Below are positions 36,542 to 46,646 of a DNA stretch of 64,000 nucleotides, in pieces. Both the position numbers and the translations under genes were made by a program. Where the stretch lies: the NCBI RefSeq assembly GCF_900182985.1, contig NZ_FXUY01000001.1, positions 186,001-250,000 of the forward strand, given 5' to 3'. The number at the start of each line of letters is the position of its first letter. The first letter of the stretch is position 1. Below the pieces are notes generated by a model. That model searched no databases, was not told the DNA's origin, and was given only the letters and a program-made list of their open reading frames with translations. The DNA comes from Pseudomonas helmanticensis. GTDB lineage: Bacteria; Pseudomonadota; Gammaproteobacteria; Pseudomonadales; Pseudomonadaceae.

Positions 36542-37561
36542 ATGGCAACGATCAAGGATGTAGCGGCGCTTGCAGGCATTTCCTACACGACCGTGTCGCA
36601 TGTGGTGAACAACACGCGGCCGGTCAGTCAGGAAGTGCGCCTGAAAGTCGAAGCGGCAATCAAGAGTCTCGATTATGTGCCGAGTGCGGTGGCGCGCTCG
36701 CTGAAAGCCAAGACCACCGCAACCATCGGTCTGCTGGTGCCGAACAGTCTCAACCCGTACTTCGCCGAACTCGCGCGGGGCATCGAGGATTATTGCGAGC
36801 GCAACGGCTACTGCGTGATTCTCTGTAACTCCGACGATAACCCGGAAAAACAGCGCAGCTATTTACGTGTTCTGCTGGAAAAACGCATCGACGGTTTGAT
36901 CGTTGCCTCGGCCGGCGGTGACAGCGGTCTGGCGCAAGGGCTGGCAGGTGTGAAGACGCCGATGGTCATTGTCGACCGCGGTCTGGAAGGTGTGGACGCC
37001 GATCTGGTGCGCATCGATCACGAATACGGCGCGTATCTCGCCACTCGACATTTGCTCGAGTTGGGTCACCGCGACATCGCCACCATCGGCGGCCCGGCCA
37101 GTACCAGCGTGGCGCAGATGCGTCAGGCCGGATATTGTCGGGCGCTGCAAGAGGCGGGTATCGAAGTGCGTCAGGCGCGCATGCTGGAAAGCGATTTCAC
37201 CAGCACCGGCGGTTACAACGCGGCGGCGGTTCTGCTGGAAAGCAATCCGCCGAGCGCGATCTTTGCCGGTAACGACATGATTGGCATCGGTGTGCTGCGC
37301 GCGGCGGCCGAGCGCAATGTGCGGGTGCCGAGCGAGCTGTCGGTGATCGGCTTCGACGATATCCAGATGAGCCGTTACGTGTATCCGGCGCTGACCACTG
37401 TCGGCCAGTCGATTCTGCAACTGGGCGAGATGGCGGCCGAAGTGCTGCTGCGAAGGATTGCTACACCGGATCTGGGCACCGATCAACGCATCGTGACCCC
37501 GAGTATTGTCTTGCGCGAATCGACCGCGCCGCTGTCCGGCGTGTTCACCGAATACCGCTGA
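36542..37561 (+). CDS. rbsR: LacI-family ribose operon repressor
   Basis: A 339-residue regulator with an N-terminal helix-turn-helix (ATIKDVAALAGISYTTVSHVVN), the hinge YVPSAVARSLKAK that inserts in the operator minor groove, and a C-terminal sugar-binding domain (GLLVPNSLNPYFAELARGIE, FAGNDMIGIGVLRAAAE, FDDIQMSRYVYPALTT). It probably binds the palindrome at 32883 and releases it with ribose. The gene lies inside the operon it controls, 9 bp after rbsC. Confidence 0.94.
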   Translation: MATIKDVAALAGISYTTVSHVVNNTRPVSQEVRLKVEAAIKSLDYVPSAVARSLKAKTTATIGLLVPNSLNPYFAELARGIEDYCERNGYCVILCNSDDNPEKQRSYLRVLLEKRIDGLIVASAGGDSGLAQGLAGVKTPMVIVDRGLEGVDADLVRIDHEYGAYLATRHLLELGHRDIATIGGPASTSVAQMRQAGYCRALQEAGIEVRQARMLESDFTSTGGYNAAAVLLESNPPSAIFAGNDMIGIGVLRAAAERNVRVPSELSVIGFDDIQMSRYVYPALTTVGQSILQLGEMAAEVLLRRIATPDLGTDQRIVTPSIVLRESTAPLSGVFTEYR

Positions 37562-37585
37562 AACCGAATTGACGAGTAGTGATGT

Positions 37586-38503
37586 ATGCCAGCAAATGTA
37601 GTGGTAATAGGCAGCCTGAACATGGATCTGGTCACCCGCGCGCCACGGCTGCCGCGGGGCGGTGAAACGCTGATCGGTCATTCCTTTGCCACCGTTTCTG
37701 GTGGCAAGGGCGCCAATCAGGCGGTGGCGGCTGCACGTCTGGGCGCACAGGTCGCGATGGTCGGCTGCGTCGGCAACGACGACTATGGTGTGCAACTGCG
37801 TGACGCGTTGCTGGCCGAGCAGATCGACTGCCAGGCGGTGAGTACCGTCGAGGACTCCAGTGGTGTGGCGCTGATCGTGGTCGATGACAACAGTCAGAAC
37901 GCCATCGTCATTGTCGCGGGTGCCAACGGTGCAATGACGCCGGCAGTGATCGACCGCTTTGATGCGGTGTTGCAAGCCGCCGACGTGGTGATTTGCCAGC
38001 TCGAGATCCCGGATGCAACCGTAGGCCACGCACTCAAGCGTGCACGCGCGTTGGGCAAGACCGTGATCCTCAATCCGGCGCCGGCCAGTCGGCCGCTTCC
38101 GGCAGACTGGTTCGCCGCGATTGATTATCTGATTCCCAACGAGAGCGAAGCGGCCGCATTGAGCGGGCTGCCGGTCGATTCGCCGCAAACGGCGGAAAAT
38201 GCTGCCAGTCATCTGATCGCCATGGGCGCGGGCAAAGTGATCATTACCCTCGGTGCTGAAGGTTCGCTGTTCGCCAGTGGCAAGGGCTTTGAGCACTTTC
38301 CCGCGCCGAAGGTGAAAGCAGTCGACACCACTGCCGCCGGGGACACCTTCGTCGGTGGTTTTGCAGCTGCGCTGGCGGGCGGCAAATCCGAAGCCGAGGC
38401 CATTCGCTACGGGCAGATCGCCGCGGCGCTGTCGGTTACTCGCGCCGGCGCGCAACCGTCCATTCCAACCATGTCCGACGTACAGGCTTTTAAACCCGCA
38501 TGA
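37586..38503 (+). CDS. rbsK: Ribokinase
   Basis: A 305-residue PfkB-family kinase that makes ribose 5-phosphate from ribose and ATP. The N terminus [20 protein letters not shown], the [15 protein letters not shown] motif near residue 37 and the C-terminal catalytic motif [17 protein letters not shown] near residue 250 (catalytic aspartate in AGD) are intact. Ends 4 bp inside rbsD. Confidence 0.96.
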   Translation: MPANVVVIGSLNMDLVTRAPRLPRGGETLIGHSFATVSGGKGANQAVAAARLGAQVAMVGCVGNDDYGVQLRDALLAEQIDCQAVSTVEDSSGVALIVVDDNSQNAIVIVAGANGAMTPAVIDRFDAVLQAADVVICQLEIPDATVGHALKRARALGKTVILNPAPASRPLPADWFAAIDYLIPNESEAAALSGLPVDSPQTAENAASHLIAMGAGKVIITLGAEGSLFASGKGFEHFPAPKVKAVDTTAAGDTFVGGFAAALAGGKSEAEAIRYGQIAAALSVTRAGAQPSIPTMSDVQAFKPA

Positions 38504-38904
38504 AAAAGACTCCTTTGCTCAACGTCGCGCTATCGCGACTGATCGCCTCCCTGGGCCATGGCGACATGGTCGTCATCGGTGATGCCGGATTGCCGGTACC
38601 GCCCGGTGTCGAGCTGATCGATCTGGCGCTGACCCACGGTGTCCCTGATTTCGTCAGCACGCTGAAAGTCGTGCTAAGCGAGATGCAAGTGGAAAGCCAT
38701 GCGCTGGCCAATGAAATCTTCGACAAGCAACCGACGGCGCTGATCACGCTGGAGGCGCTGAATGATGAAGGCGAACTGGGTCGTCGCGACCTGCTCAGTC
38801 ATGAGCAATTCAAGGTCCTCAGCCGCCAGGCACGGGCGATTGTGCGTACAGGCGAATGTCAGCCGTACTGCAACATCGTGCTGGTTGCCGGGGTTACGTT
38901 CTAA
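38500..38904 (+). CDS. rbsD: D-ribose pyranase
   Basis: A 134-residue enzyme that interconverts pyranose and furanose forms of ribose so that it fits ribokinase. Typical features are [33 protein letters not shown] (conserved His and Asp) and the C-terminal [18 protein letters not shown]. Start overlaps the rbsK stop (ATGA). Length matches RbsD (130-139). Confidence 0.95.
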   Translation: MKKTPLLNVALSRLIASLGHGDMVVIGDAGLPVPPGVELIDLALTHGVPDFVSTLKVVLSEMQVESHALANEIFDKQPTALITLEALNDEGELGRRDLLSHEQFKVLSRQARAIVRTGECQPYCNIVLVAGVTF

Positions 38905-38936
38905 ATTTCGATGTCTACCTGCACAAGGAATGCGCC

Positions 38937-39965
38937 ATGCAACGCTATGCTCACAAACTGCATCAATTAATCCGGGGTCTGCTGCTTTTGTCCGTGATAA
39001 CTGCGACCGGCGCTCAGGCGGCGGAAAAAATCGACCTGATCATCGACACCGATCCGGGCGCAGACGACGTGGTCGCCTTGCTGTTCGCCCTGGCCTCGCC
39101 CGATGAACTGAATATTCGTGCACTGACCACCGTGGCCGGCAACGTGCGTCTCGACAAGACATCGCGTAACGCGCGGCTGGCTCGCGAGTGGGCAGGGCGC
39201 GAGGACGTTCCGGTCTACGCCGGTGCGCCGAAGCCGCTGATGCGCACACCGATCTACGCCGAGAACATTCATGGCAAGGAAGGCCTGTCGGGTGTTACCG
39301 TGCATGAGCCGAAAAAAGGTCTGGCAGAGGGCAATGCGGTCAATTACCTGATCGATACCCTGAAAAAAGCCAAGCCACACAGCATCACCATCGCCATGCT
39401 CGGTCCGCAGACCAACCTGGCGCTGGCACTCATCCAGGAGCCGGAGATTGTTCAGGGCATCAAGGAAGTATTGATCATGGGTGGCGCGCACTTCAACGGC
39501 GGCAACATCACCCCAGTGGCTGAATTCAACCTGTTTGCCGACCCGCAAGCGGCTGAAGTGGTGCTCAAGAGCGGCGTGAAACTGACGTATCTGCCGCTGG
39601 ACGTGACGCACAAGATTCTCACCAGTGATGCACGCCTGAAGCAGATTGCCTCGCTCAATAACAATGCAGGCAAGATCGTTGGTGACATCCTCAACGAATA
39701 CGTCAAGGGCGATATGGAGCACTACGGTATTCCGGGTGGTCCGGTGCATGACGCCACCGTCGTGGCTTACCTGCTCAAGCCTGAGCTGTTCACCGGTCGT
39801 TCGGTGAATGTCGTAGTAGATAGTCGTGAAGGGCCGACTTTCGGTCAGACCATCGTCGACTGGTATGACGGCCTCAAAGCACCGAAGAATGCATTCTGGG
39901 TGGAAAATGGCGATGCTCAGGGCTTCTTCGATTTGCTCACCGAACGCCTGAAGCGTTTGAAGTAA
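38937..39965 (+). CDS. Exported inosine-uridine-type nucleoside hydrolase
   Basis: A 342-residue nucleoside hydrolase with an N-terminal signal peptide (LLLLSVITATGAQA then AEKIDL). The calcium-binding motif IDTDPGADDVVALLFAL is at about residues 32-48, and GPQTNLALAL, MGGAHFNGGNITPVAEFNLFADPQAA and PGGPVHDATVVAYLL complete the active site. It splits nucleosides into base and ribose. The signal peptide implies action outside the cytoplasm, which fits its place as the last gene of the ribose uptake operon, 32 bp after rbsD. Confidence 0.9.
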   Translation: MQRYAHKLHQLIRGLLLLSVITATGAQAAEKIDLIIDTDPGADDVVALLFALASPDELNIRALTTVAGNVRLDKTSRNARLAREWAGREDVPVYAGAPKPLMRTPIYAENIHGKEGLSGVTVHEPKKGLAEGNAVNYLIDTLKKAKPHSITIAMLGPQTNLALALIQEPEIVQGIKEVLIMGGAHFNGGNITPVAEFNLFADPQAAEVVLKSGVKLTYLPLDVTHKILTSDARLKQIASLNNNAGKIVGDILNEYVKGDMEHYGIPGGPVHDATVVAYLLKPELFTGRSVNVVVDSREGPTFGQTIVDWYDGLKAPKNAFWVENGDAQGFFDLLTERLKRLK

Positions 39966-39973
39966 ACAGCCCG

Positions 39974-39999
39974 CCCGCAGGTGCCAGCCTGCGGGTTTT
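39974..39999 (+). terminator. Rho-independent terminator of the rbs operon
   Basis: CCCGCAGG / CCTGCGGG 8-bp stem with a 6-nt loop and a short T run, 8 bp after the nucleoside hydrolase stop. Confidence 0.9.
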
Positions 40000-40210
40000 A
40001 CCCCTTCTGCGCATGCTCGTGCTCGAACTGTTCGGTCGGGTAACGCTCAAAAATCTGCTTGATGAATTGTTGGGCGGCTTCGGTGCCCAGCTCTTTGACC
40101 AATAAATCGATACCAATCAGCGCCAGCTCTTCGGTGGTCCCCGGGCTGTAGGAGCTGTGTCCGTCTGCCCATTTGGCTTTGATGTCGGCATCGATGCTGA
40201 TGGTGGTCAT
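39998..40210 (-). CDS. Hypothetical small protein
   Basis: A 70-residue soluble acidic protein (MTTISIDADIKAKWADGHSS at the N terminus, ending in QFEHEHAQKG). I do not recognise a family. The start at 40210 is chosen over an in-frame ATG 33 codons upstream because the extra stretch would overlap the divergent gene's leader. Its 3' end meets the rbs terminator. Confidence 0.6.
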   Translation of the reverse strand: MTTISIDADIKAKWADGHSSYSPGTTEELALIGIDLLVKELGTEAAQQFIKQIFERYPTEQFEHEHAQKG

Positions 40211-40341
40211 GAGAGCGCTCGAAAAGTCGGGAAGTCTGAGTTTCGAGTTAACCATTTTGTCGGGCGTTTGGCACTGCGACTTAGGCATGAATGGAACGCT
40301 ATGCGACACTTGGTCTTTTCCGGCGAACCAGGGAACGTACT

Positions 40342-40647
40342 GTGCAGATTGATTTGAATACCCCCGACGGCCTCACGCTCGACGCTGTGCGCCAATTGCT
40401 GGCTTCGGCCAGTGATGACGAGCACACGCAATTGCGCGTGACCAAGGGCGGTATTGCCTATATTTCTTCGGGCATCACTGGCGGGCAGGACATCGACGGC
40501 CTGCAGTTTCGCCTTGAGACTTGGGCCAAGGGTTCGGGTTATGTGGGAAATGTCGCAGCCAGCGACGAGGTGTGGGTGATGCAGATTTTCAACGCACTGA
40601 AGGACAACTGGCCGAATCCGCCGTTTGACTACATCGACGTCTACTGA
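40342..40647 (+). CDS. Hypothetical small protein
   Basis: A 101-residue soluble protein starting with GTG (reading VQIDLNTPDGLTLDAVRQLL). It contains TQLRVTKGGIAYIS, the stretch FRLETWAKGSGYVGNVAA and ends NPPFDYIDVY. Similar proteins are common in Pseudomonas but I cannot name a function. It is divergent from the gene at 39998. Confidence 0.65.
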   Translation: MQIDLNTPDGLTLDAVRQLLASASDDEHTQLRVTKGGIAYISSGITGGQDIDGLQFRLETWAKGSGYVGNVAASDEVWVMQIFNALKDNWPNPPFDYIDVY

Positions 40648-40814
40648 GCATTGTTAATATTCAGTCACGATTGATTGCGCAGGGGAGCGCCACGCTCAGG
40701 CAAACTCGGCGTTTTTCCGATGGTGCGGCAAGGTGATGGCATCTGCCATGAAACCAAACGCCGGATTGGCGGTCGCACAATCTCAGCTTAACTATTTGAA
40801 AACAAGGAGGCTTC

Positions 40815-41132
40815 ATGCCTTTGAAGTTCGCGACACTGGGTGCACTCTTGGCCGCTGCGATGTTGGCCGGTTGCAGTACGAACTCCAGCGAGTCGGCAAA
40901 GGATGCAGTGGCGACCGAGTCCGGTCACAGCCGCTGTGAAGCGACGGCAGCGGAATTCGCCATCGGCAAGAAAGCATCTCCGGAGCTGCTTGAGCAAGCG
41001 CGAGCCAAGGCCGGTGCGCAGAACGCCCGCTTCCTCAAGCCAACCGACATGATCACCCTGGAATACCGTTCGGATCGCCTGAACCTGAACACTGATACCA
41101 ACCTGGTCGTCACTCGCGTCAACTGCGGCTGA
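40815..41132 (+). CDS. Peptidase inhibitor I78 family lipoprotein
   Basis: A 105-residue protein with a lipoprotein signal ending in LAGC at residue 20. The mature part (CEATAAEFAIGKKASPELLE, GAQNARFLKPTDMITLEYR, DRLNLNTDTNLVVTRVNCG) follows the I78 pattern, including two cysteines that could pair. I78 proteins resemble small serine-peptidase inhibitors such as AVI. AAGGAGG at 40804-40810 supports the start. A shared terminator follows. Confidence 0.85.
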   Translation: MPLKFATLGALLAAAMLAGCSTNSSESAKDAVATESGHSRCEATAAEFAIGKKASPELLEQARAKAGAQNARFLKPTDMITLEYRSDRLNLNTDTNLVVTRVNCG

Positions 41133-41158
41133 TCGCAGAACGCTTTTGCCGCAGGCAT

Positions 41159-41190
41159 AAAAAACCCCGTCACATGGACGGGGTTTTTTT
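41159..41190. terminator. Bidirectional terminator between the I78 gene and the cold-shock gene
   Basis: CCCCGTC / GACGGGG stem flanked by an A run on the left and T run on the right; it serves both converging genes. Confidence 0.93.
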
Positions 41191-41204
41191 AGTGCGCCGA
41201 GAAA

Positions 41205-41417
41205 TTACTCTGGGCGAACCTGTGCAGCTTGCATACCCTTTTGGCCTTTCTCAGCCACGAAGGAGACAGTCTGGCCTTCTTTCAGGCTTTTGAAACCGTC
41301 GGATTCGATAGCTTTGAAGTGTACGAACAGGTCGTCACCGCCACCTTGAGGAGTGATGAAGCCGAAGCCTTTTTCATCGTTGAACCATTTAACGGTGCCG
41401 GTTTGGCGATTAGACAT
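41205..41417 (-). CDS. Cold-shock domain protein (CspA family)
   Basis: A 70-residue nucleic-acid chaperone. It has the RNP1 motif KGFGFI, RNP2 DLFVHF and the full CspA core from [11 protein letters not shown] to [15 protein letters not shown]. The start [11 protein letters not shown] at 41417 matches family members in Pseudomonas and follows GGAGATAC on the minus strand. About 290 bp without a gene (41418-41707) lie upstream; such genes often have long structured leaders, but I cannot assign elements in it. Confidence 0.95.
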   Translation of the reverse strand: MSNRQTGTVKWFNDEKGFGFITPQGGGDDLFVHFKAIESDGFKSLKEGQTVSFVAEKGQKGMQAAQVRPE

Positions 41418-41707
41418 GGTGTATCTCCAAGAAACATATATTTTCAGTAGTACTGTGCTGCTCAGGCCAACTGGGCACACCGGAGTATCATAGTCGAAAT
41501 GTTCGCTTTGGTAGCCCCCCGGACGTGCTGTTTGCCAATCAGTCGTGTTTTCTTTACTGCCAATTTCGGCTGGAGGCCCCGGTTTAAAAGGCTTTGAGCG
41601 AAAAGTAAAGACAGTAAAAAAACCTGTAAAACCTGCATAAATCGTCTGAAAAGGCTCATTTCTGGCACTTTTTTCCAGCCTTTAGCCGATCATGAAGGCC
41701 TTTTTCA

Positions 41708-42010
41708 TCACTTTTTAGCCGGGGTATTCGCCTTGCATTTGGCGATTTGGCCCAGGGCTTTCTGCTGCAGTTCAGGCGTCGCCTTGTTGTCCATCAATGC
41801 CTGAATGTCGCTCGCTGGATAAGACTTGATTGCATCCGCGCCACAGGCACAGTGGGATTTCGCCGCTGCGGCGCCAATCTGTGGGGTAGCCGCCTGGGTG
41901 CACTGGGCCATGTACTTGTCACGCTCGCCCTTCGGCCAATCGGCGTGAGCGCTCAGTGGCAGCAGCAGGACAATGGGGGCGACTACGGCGAATAAAGTGT
42001 TCAGACGCAT
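41708..42010 (-). CDS. Small secreted protein
   Basis: A 100-residue protein with a signal peptide (VVAPIVLLLPLSAHA then DWPKGERDKYMAQC). The mature part has four cysteines (in AQCTQAA, SHCACGAD and IAKCKAN), which suggests disulfides in the periplasm. Function unknown. The start at 42010 (MRLNTLFA) begins the signal peptide and follows AGGAGCATCC on the minus strand. Confidence 0.75.
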   Translation of the reverse strand: MRLNTLFAVVAPIVLLLPLSAHADWPKGERDKYMAQCTQAATPQIGAAAAKSHCACGADAIKSYPASDIQALMDNKATPELQQKALGQIAKCKANTPAKK

Positions 42011-42138
42011 GCGAGGATGCTCCTTGTGGGTCAATGTCTTGTTATCTGAGGGCTGAAGGGCCGATCAAGTTCAGCACTCTGGCATAAAAACGGACGATTT
42101 GCCTTCTGGCGAAACAGAGGCATAAGTGACCGCTCATC

Positions 42139-42380
42139 TGTGCTAGCATGCCGGGCTCAAGCGTTCTCAGGCTCCGGTGACCTTCAGTCCCGGCAGCGGT
42201 CAGCGTGTGAATATTTCGATTTGAATCCCAGTCACTCTGGTTCGGTTTTCCGGTTGGCCGCAAGGCTCCTGCCGCTGTAAGGCAGGCGTTCGTCATTGAA
42301 TGGCCTGGATCGGATCTTGTACTGGCTCATCCCAACCCACGTGACCTTTGGTAGGGGTCACCACTAGGAGAGGAGGCGCC
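42139..42380 (+). promoter_or_regulatory. thrS leader with two tRNA-Thr anticodon-like hairpins
   Basis: An extended -10 element (TGC then TAGCAT at 42144-42149) would start a leader of about 225 nt. Two hairpins in it have 7-nt loops. Hairpin A, 42268-42286: stem CCTGCC/GGCAGG, loop GCTGTAA, with TGT at the anticodon position. Hairpin B, 42341-42361: stem GTGACCT/GGGTCAC, loop TTGGTAG, with GGT at the anticodon position, preceded by T and followed by A as in tRNA. TGT and GGT are both threonine anticodons. Hairpin B ends 19 nt before the thrS ATG, beside the ribosome site GGAGAGGAGG. The layout recalls the E. coli thrS operator bound by threonyl-tRNA synthetase. Confidence 0.65.
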
Positions 42381-44303
42381 ATGCCAACTATTACTCTTCC
42401 CGACGGCAGTCAACGTTCATTCGATCACCCGGTTTCCGTAGCCGAGGTCGCTGCATCCATTGGTGCAGGTCTGGCCAAGGCCACCCTGGCCGGCAAGGTC
42501 AATGGCCAACTGGTCGACGCCAGCGACATCATCAGCAGCGACGCGACCCTGCAAATCATCACGCCAAAGGATGAAGAGGGGCTGGAGATCATTCGCCACT
42601 CTTGCGCTCACCTGGTTGGCCACGCGGTCAAGCAGCTGTACCCGACTGCGAAAATGGTCATCGGGCCGGTCATCGATGAAGGCTTCTATTACGACATCGC
42701 CTTCGAACGTCCTTTTACTCCGGACGACATGGCTGCGATCGAACAGCGCATGCAACAGCTGATCGAAAAAGATTACGACGTGATCAAGAAAGTCACTCCG
42801 CGCGCCGAAGTGATTGAAGTGTTCAAGGCTCGCGGCGAAGACTACAAGCTGCGTCTGGTCGAAGACATGCCGAACGAGCAGGCCATGGGTCTGTACTATC
42901 ACGAAGAATACGTCGACATGTGCCGCGGTCCGCACGTGCCGAATACGCGCTTCCTGAAATCCTTCAAGCTGACCAAGCTGTCCGGTGCCTACTGGCGCGG
43001 CGACGCCAAGAACGAGCAACTGCAGCGCGTTTACGGCACTGCCTGGGCAGACAAGAAGCAGCTGGCGGCTTACATCCAGCGCATCGAAGAAGCTGAAAAG
43101 CGCGATCACCGCAAGATCGGCAAGCGTCTGGGCCTGTTCCACACCCAGGAAGAATCCCCGGGGATGGTGTTCTGGCATCCGAACGGCTGGACTCTGTACC
43201 AGGTGCTCGAGCAGTACATGCGCAAGATCCAGCGCGACAACGGCTATCTTGAGATCAAGACCCCTCAAGTCGTTGACCGCAGCCTGTGGGAGAAATCCGG
43301 GCACTGGGCCAACTACGCCGACAACATGTTCACCACGCAGTCGGAAAACCGCGACTACGCCATCAAGCCAATGAACTGCCCATGCCACGTGCAGGTGTTC
43401 AACCAGGGCCTGAAGAGCTACCGCGAGTTGCCGATGCGTCTGGCCGAGTTCGGTGCCTGCCACCGTAACGAGCCGTCGGGTGCGCTGCACGGCATCATGC
43501 GTGTACGTGCGTTCACTCAGGACGACGCCCACATCTTCTGTACCGAAGAGCAGATGCAGGCCGAATCAGCAGCGTTCATCAAGCTGACCATGGACGTTTA
43601 TCGTGACTTCGGCTTCACCGATGTCGAGATGAAGCTGTCCACTCGTCCGGAAAAACGCGTCGGTTCCGACGAGTTGTGGGATCGCGCCGAAGCAGCATTG
43701 GCTGCAGCCCTTGATTCTGCGGGCTTGCCGTACGATCTGCAGCCGGGGGAGGGTGCGTTCTACGGTCCGAAGATCGAATTTTCGCTGAAAGATTGCCTCG
43801 GTCGCGTCTGGCAGTGTGGTACCTTGCAGCTCGATTTTAACCTGCCTGTCCGTTTGGGCGCTGAATACGTCTCTGAAGACAACAGCCGCAAACACCCGGT
43901 GATGTTGCACCGTGCGATCCTCGGTTCCTTCGAGCGTTTCGTCGGAATCCTGATCGAGCACTACGAAGGTGCGTTCCCTGCCTGGCTGGCGCCAACCCAG
44001 GCGGTGATCATGAATATCACTGATAAACAGGCAGATTTTGTTGCAGAAGTTGAAAAAACTCTCAACGAAAGCGGATTTCGTGCCAAGTCCGACTTGAGAA
44101 ATGAAAAGATCGGCTTTAAAATCCGCGAGCATACTTTGCTCAAGGTTCCCTATCTCTTGGTTATCGGAGATAAGGAAGTCGAGATGCAGACTGTCGCTGT
44201 GCGTACTCGTGAAGGTGCTGACCTGGGCTCGATGCCCGTCGCCCAGTTCGCTGAGTTTCTCGCGCAAGCGGTTTCCCGGCGTGGTCGCCCAGATTCGGAG
44301 TAA
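42381..44303 (+). CDS. thrS: Threonine--tRNA ligase
   Basis: A 640-residue class II synthetase. Domains: TGS at about 1-61 ([21 protein letters not shown]), editing domain at about 70-240 ([16 protein letters not shown] and the HxxxH/C zinc-like site), catalytic core from about 243, with motif 2 [28 protein letters not shown] and zinc ligand MNCPCHVQ, and the C-terminal anticodon-binding domain. The start at 42381 (MPTITLPDG) follows a strong AGGAGAGGAGG. Its stop overlaps the infC start by one base. The leader may allow autoregulation. Confidence 0.98.
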   Translation: MPTITLPDGSQRSFDHPVSVAEVAASIGAGLAKATLAGKVNGQLVDASDIISSDATLQIITPKDEEGLEIIRHSCAHLVGHAVKQLYPTAKMVIGPVIDEGFYYDIAFERPFTPDDMAAIEQRMQQLIEKDYDVIKKVTPRAEVIEVFKARGEDYKLRLVEDMPNEQAMGLYYHEEYVDMCRGPHVPNTRFLKSFKLTKLSGAYWRGDAKNEQLQRVYGTAWADKKQLAAYIQRIEEAEKRDHRKIGKRLGLFHTQEESPGMVFWHPNGWTLYQVLEQYMRKIQRDNGYLEIKTPQVVDRSLWEKSGHWANYADNMFTTQSENRDYAIKPMNCPCHVQVFNQGLKSYRELPMRLAEFGACHRNEPSGALHGIMRVRAFTQDDAHIFCTEEQMQAESAAFIKLTMDVYRDFGFTDVEMKLSTRPEKRVGSDELWDRAEAALAAALDSAGLPYDLQPGEGAFYGPKIEFSLKDCLGRVWQCGTLQLDFNLPVRLGAEYVSEDNSRKHPVMLHRAILGSFERFVGILIEHYEGAFPAWLAPTQAVIMNITDKQADFVAEVEKTLNESGFRAKSDLRNEKIGFKIREHTLLKVPYLLVIGDKEVEMQTVAVRTREGADLGSMPVAQFAEFLAQAVSRRGRPDSE

Positions 44304-44854
44304 TTATTATTAAGCGTGAAATGAGACAAGATAAACGAGCTGCACCGAAAGCCCCGATCAACGAGAATATCTCGGCACGCGAGGTTCGGTTAATTGGTGC
44401 TGAAGGTGAACAGCTTGGGATTGTGTCAATTGAAGACGCGCTTCTTAAGGCTGAAGAGGCCAAACTGGATCTGGTGGAAATTTCCGCCGATGCAGTACCA
44501 CCTGTTTGCAAACTGATGGACTACGGCAAATCGATCTTCGAAAAGAAGAAGCAGGTTGCCGCAGCCAAGAAAAACCAGAAGCAGATTCAGGTTAAAGAAA
44601 TCAAGTTTCGTCCAGGGACGGAGGAAGGGGATTACCAGGTAAAACTGCGCAACCTGGTACGTTTCCTGAGTGATGGGGACAGGGCCAAGGTATCCTTGCG
44701 ATTCCGCGGCCGTGAGATGGCCCACCAGGAGCTGGGGATGGAACTCCTCAAGCGGGTTGAAGCTGACCTGCTCGAGTACGGTTCGGTCGAACAGCATCCT
44801 AAGATGGAAGGACGCCAGCTGATCATGGTCATCGCCCCGAAAAAGAAGAAGTAA
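44303..44854 (+). CDS. infC: Translation initiation factor IF-3 with ATT start
   Basis: A 183-residue factor that binds the 30S subunit and checks start-codon pairing. The N domain ([26 protein letters not shown]), lysine-rich linker and C domain ([26 protein letters not shown]) are complete. No ATG gives the full length; three ATT codons lie at 44303, 44306 and 44309, before AAGCGTGAAATG. I chose 44303, which gives the 183-residue length known for P. aeruginosa IF-3. Use of ATT is a known infC trait that lets IF-3 repress its own translation. The GGAG at 44297-44300 fits 44306 or 44309 better by spacing. Confidence 0.93.
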   Translation: MIIKREMRQDKRAAPKAPINENISAREVRLIGAEGEQLGIVSIEDALLKAEEAKLDLVEISADAVPPVCKLMDYGKSIFEKKKQVAAAKKNQKQIQVKEIKFRPGTEEGDYQVKLRNLVRFLSDGDRAKVSLRFRGREMAHQELGMELLKRVEADLLEYGSVEQHPKMEGRQLIMVIAPKKKK

Positions 44855-44914
44855 TCAACAGGGCACGGCAGGCCTTCTGATTATGTTTATCAACTGAATG
44901 CGGAGTATCCGAAC

Positions 44915-45109
44915 ATGCCAAAAATGAAAACCAAAAGTGGTGCTGCTAAGCGGTTTCTGAAAACTGCTAACGGTATCAAGCACAAGCACGCTTTCAAGAG
45001 CCACATCCTGACTAAAATGTCGACCAAGCGTAAGCGTCAACTGCGCGGTAGCAGCTTGCTGCATCCGTCTGACGTGGCAAAAGTCGAGCGCATGCTGCGC
45101 CTTCGTTAA
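44915..45109 (+). CDS. rpmI: 50S ribosomal protein L35
   Basis: A 64-residue basic protein, from [20 protein letters not shown] through [17 protein letters not shown], fully matching L35. Located between infC and rplT as in most bacteria. GCGGAG at 44900-44905 precedes the ATG. Confidence 0.98.
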   Translation: MPKMKTKSGAAKRFLKTANGIKHKHAFKSHILTKMSTKRKRQLRGSSLLHPSDVAKVERMLRLR

Positions 45110-45137
45110 TTTTAGTCAAGAATAGAGGAAGTAACTC

Positions 45138-45494
45138 ATGGCTCGTGTAAAGCGTGGCGTCATTGCCCGTAAGCGTCACAAAAAAATTCTGAAACTTGCT
45201 AAAGGCTACTACGGTGCACGTTCGCGCGTATTCCGTGTTGCCAAGCAAGCGGTAATCAAGGCAGGCCAATACGCCTACCGTGACCGTCGTCAGAAAAAAC
45301 GTCAGTTCCGCGCTCTGTGGATCGCTCGTATCAACGCTGGTGCTCGTGTTAACGGTCTGTCCTACAGCCGTTTCATCGCTGGCCTGAAAAAAGCGTCCAT
45401 CGAGATCGACCGTAAGGTTCTGGCTGATCTGGCAGTGAACGAAAAAGCGGTGTTTGCTGCGATTGTCGAGAAAGCTAAAGCCACCTTGGCTTAA
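45138..45494 (+). CDS. rplT: 50S ribosomal protein L20
   Basis: A 118-residue protein with [30 protein letters not shown] at the N terminus (rRNA-binding extension) and [22 protein letters not shown] at the C terminus. L20 helps assemble the 50S subunit and in E. coli represses rpmI-rplT translation. Starts 28 bp after rpmI. Confidence 0.98.
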   Translation: MARVKRGVIARKRHKKILKLAKGYYGARSRVFRVAKQAVIKAGQYAYRDRRQKKRQFRALWIARINAGARVNGLSYSRFIAGLKKASIEIDRKVLADLAVNEKAVFAAIVEKAKATLA

Positions 45495-45551
45495 GTACCC
45501 CCGACAATCACCCGGCCTCACTTCCGTGGGGCCAGGTGGTAAACGTCTTAA

Positions 45552-46620
<1,069 letters not shown>

Positions 46621-46646
46621 TCGTAACGAATTCTTAGGAGAGCAGG

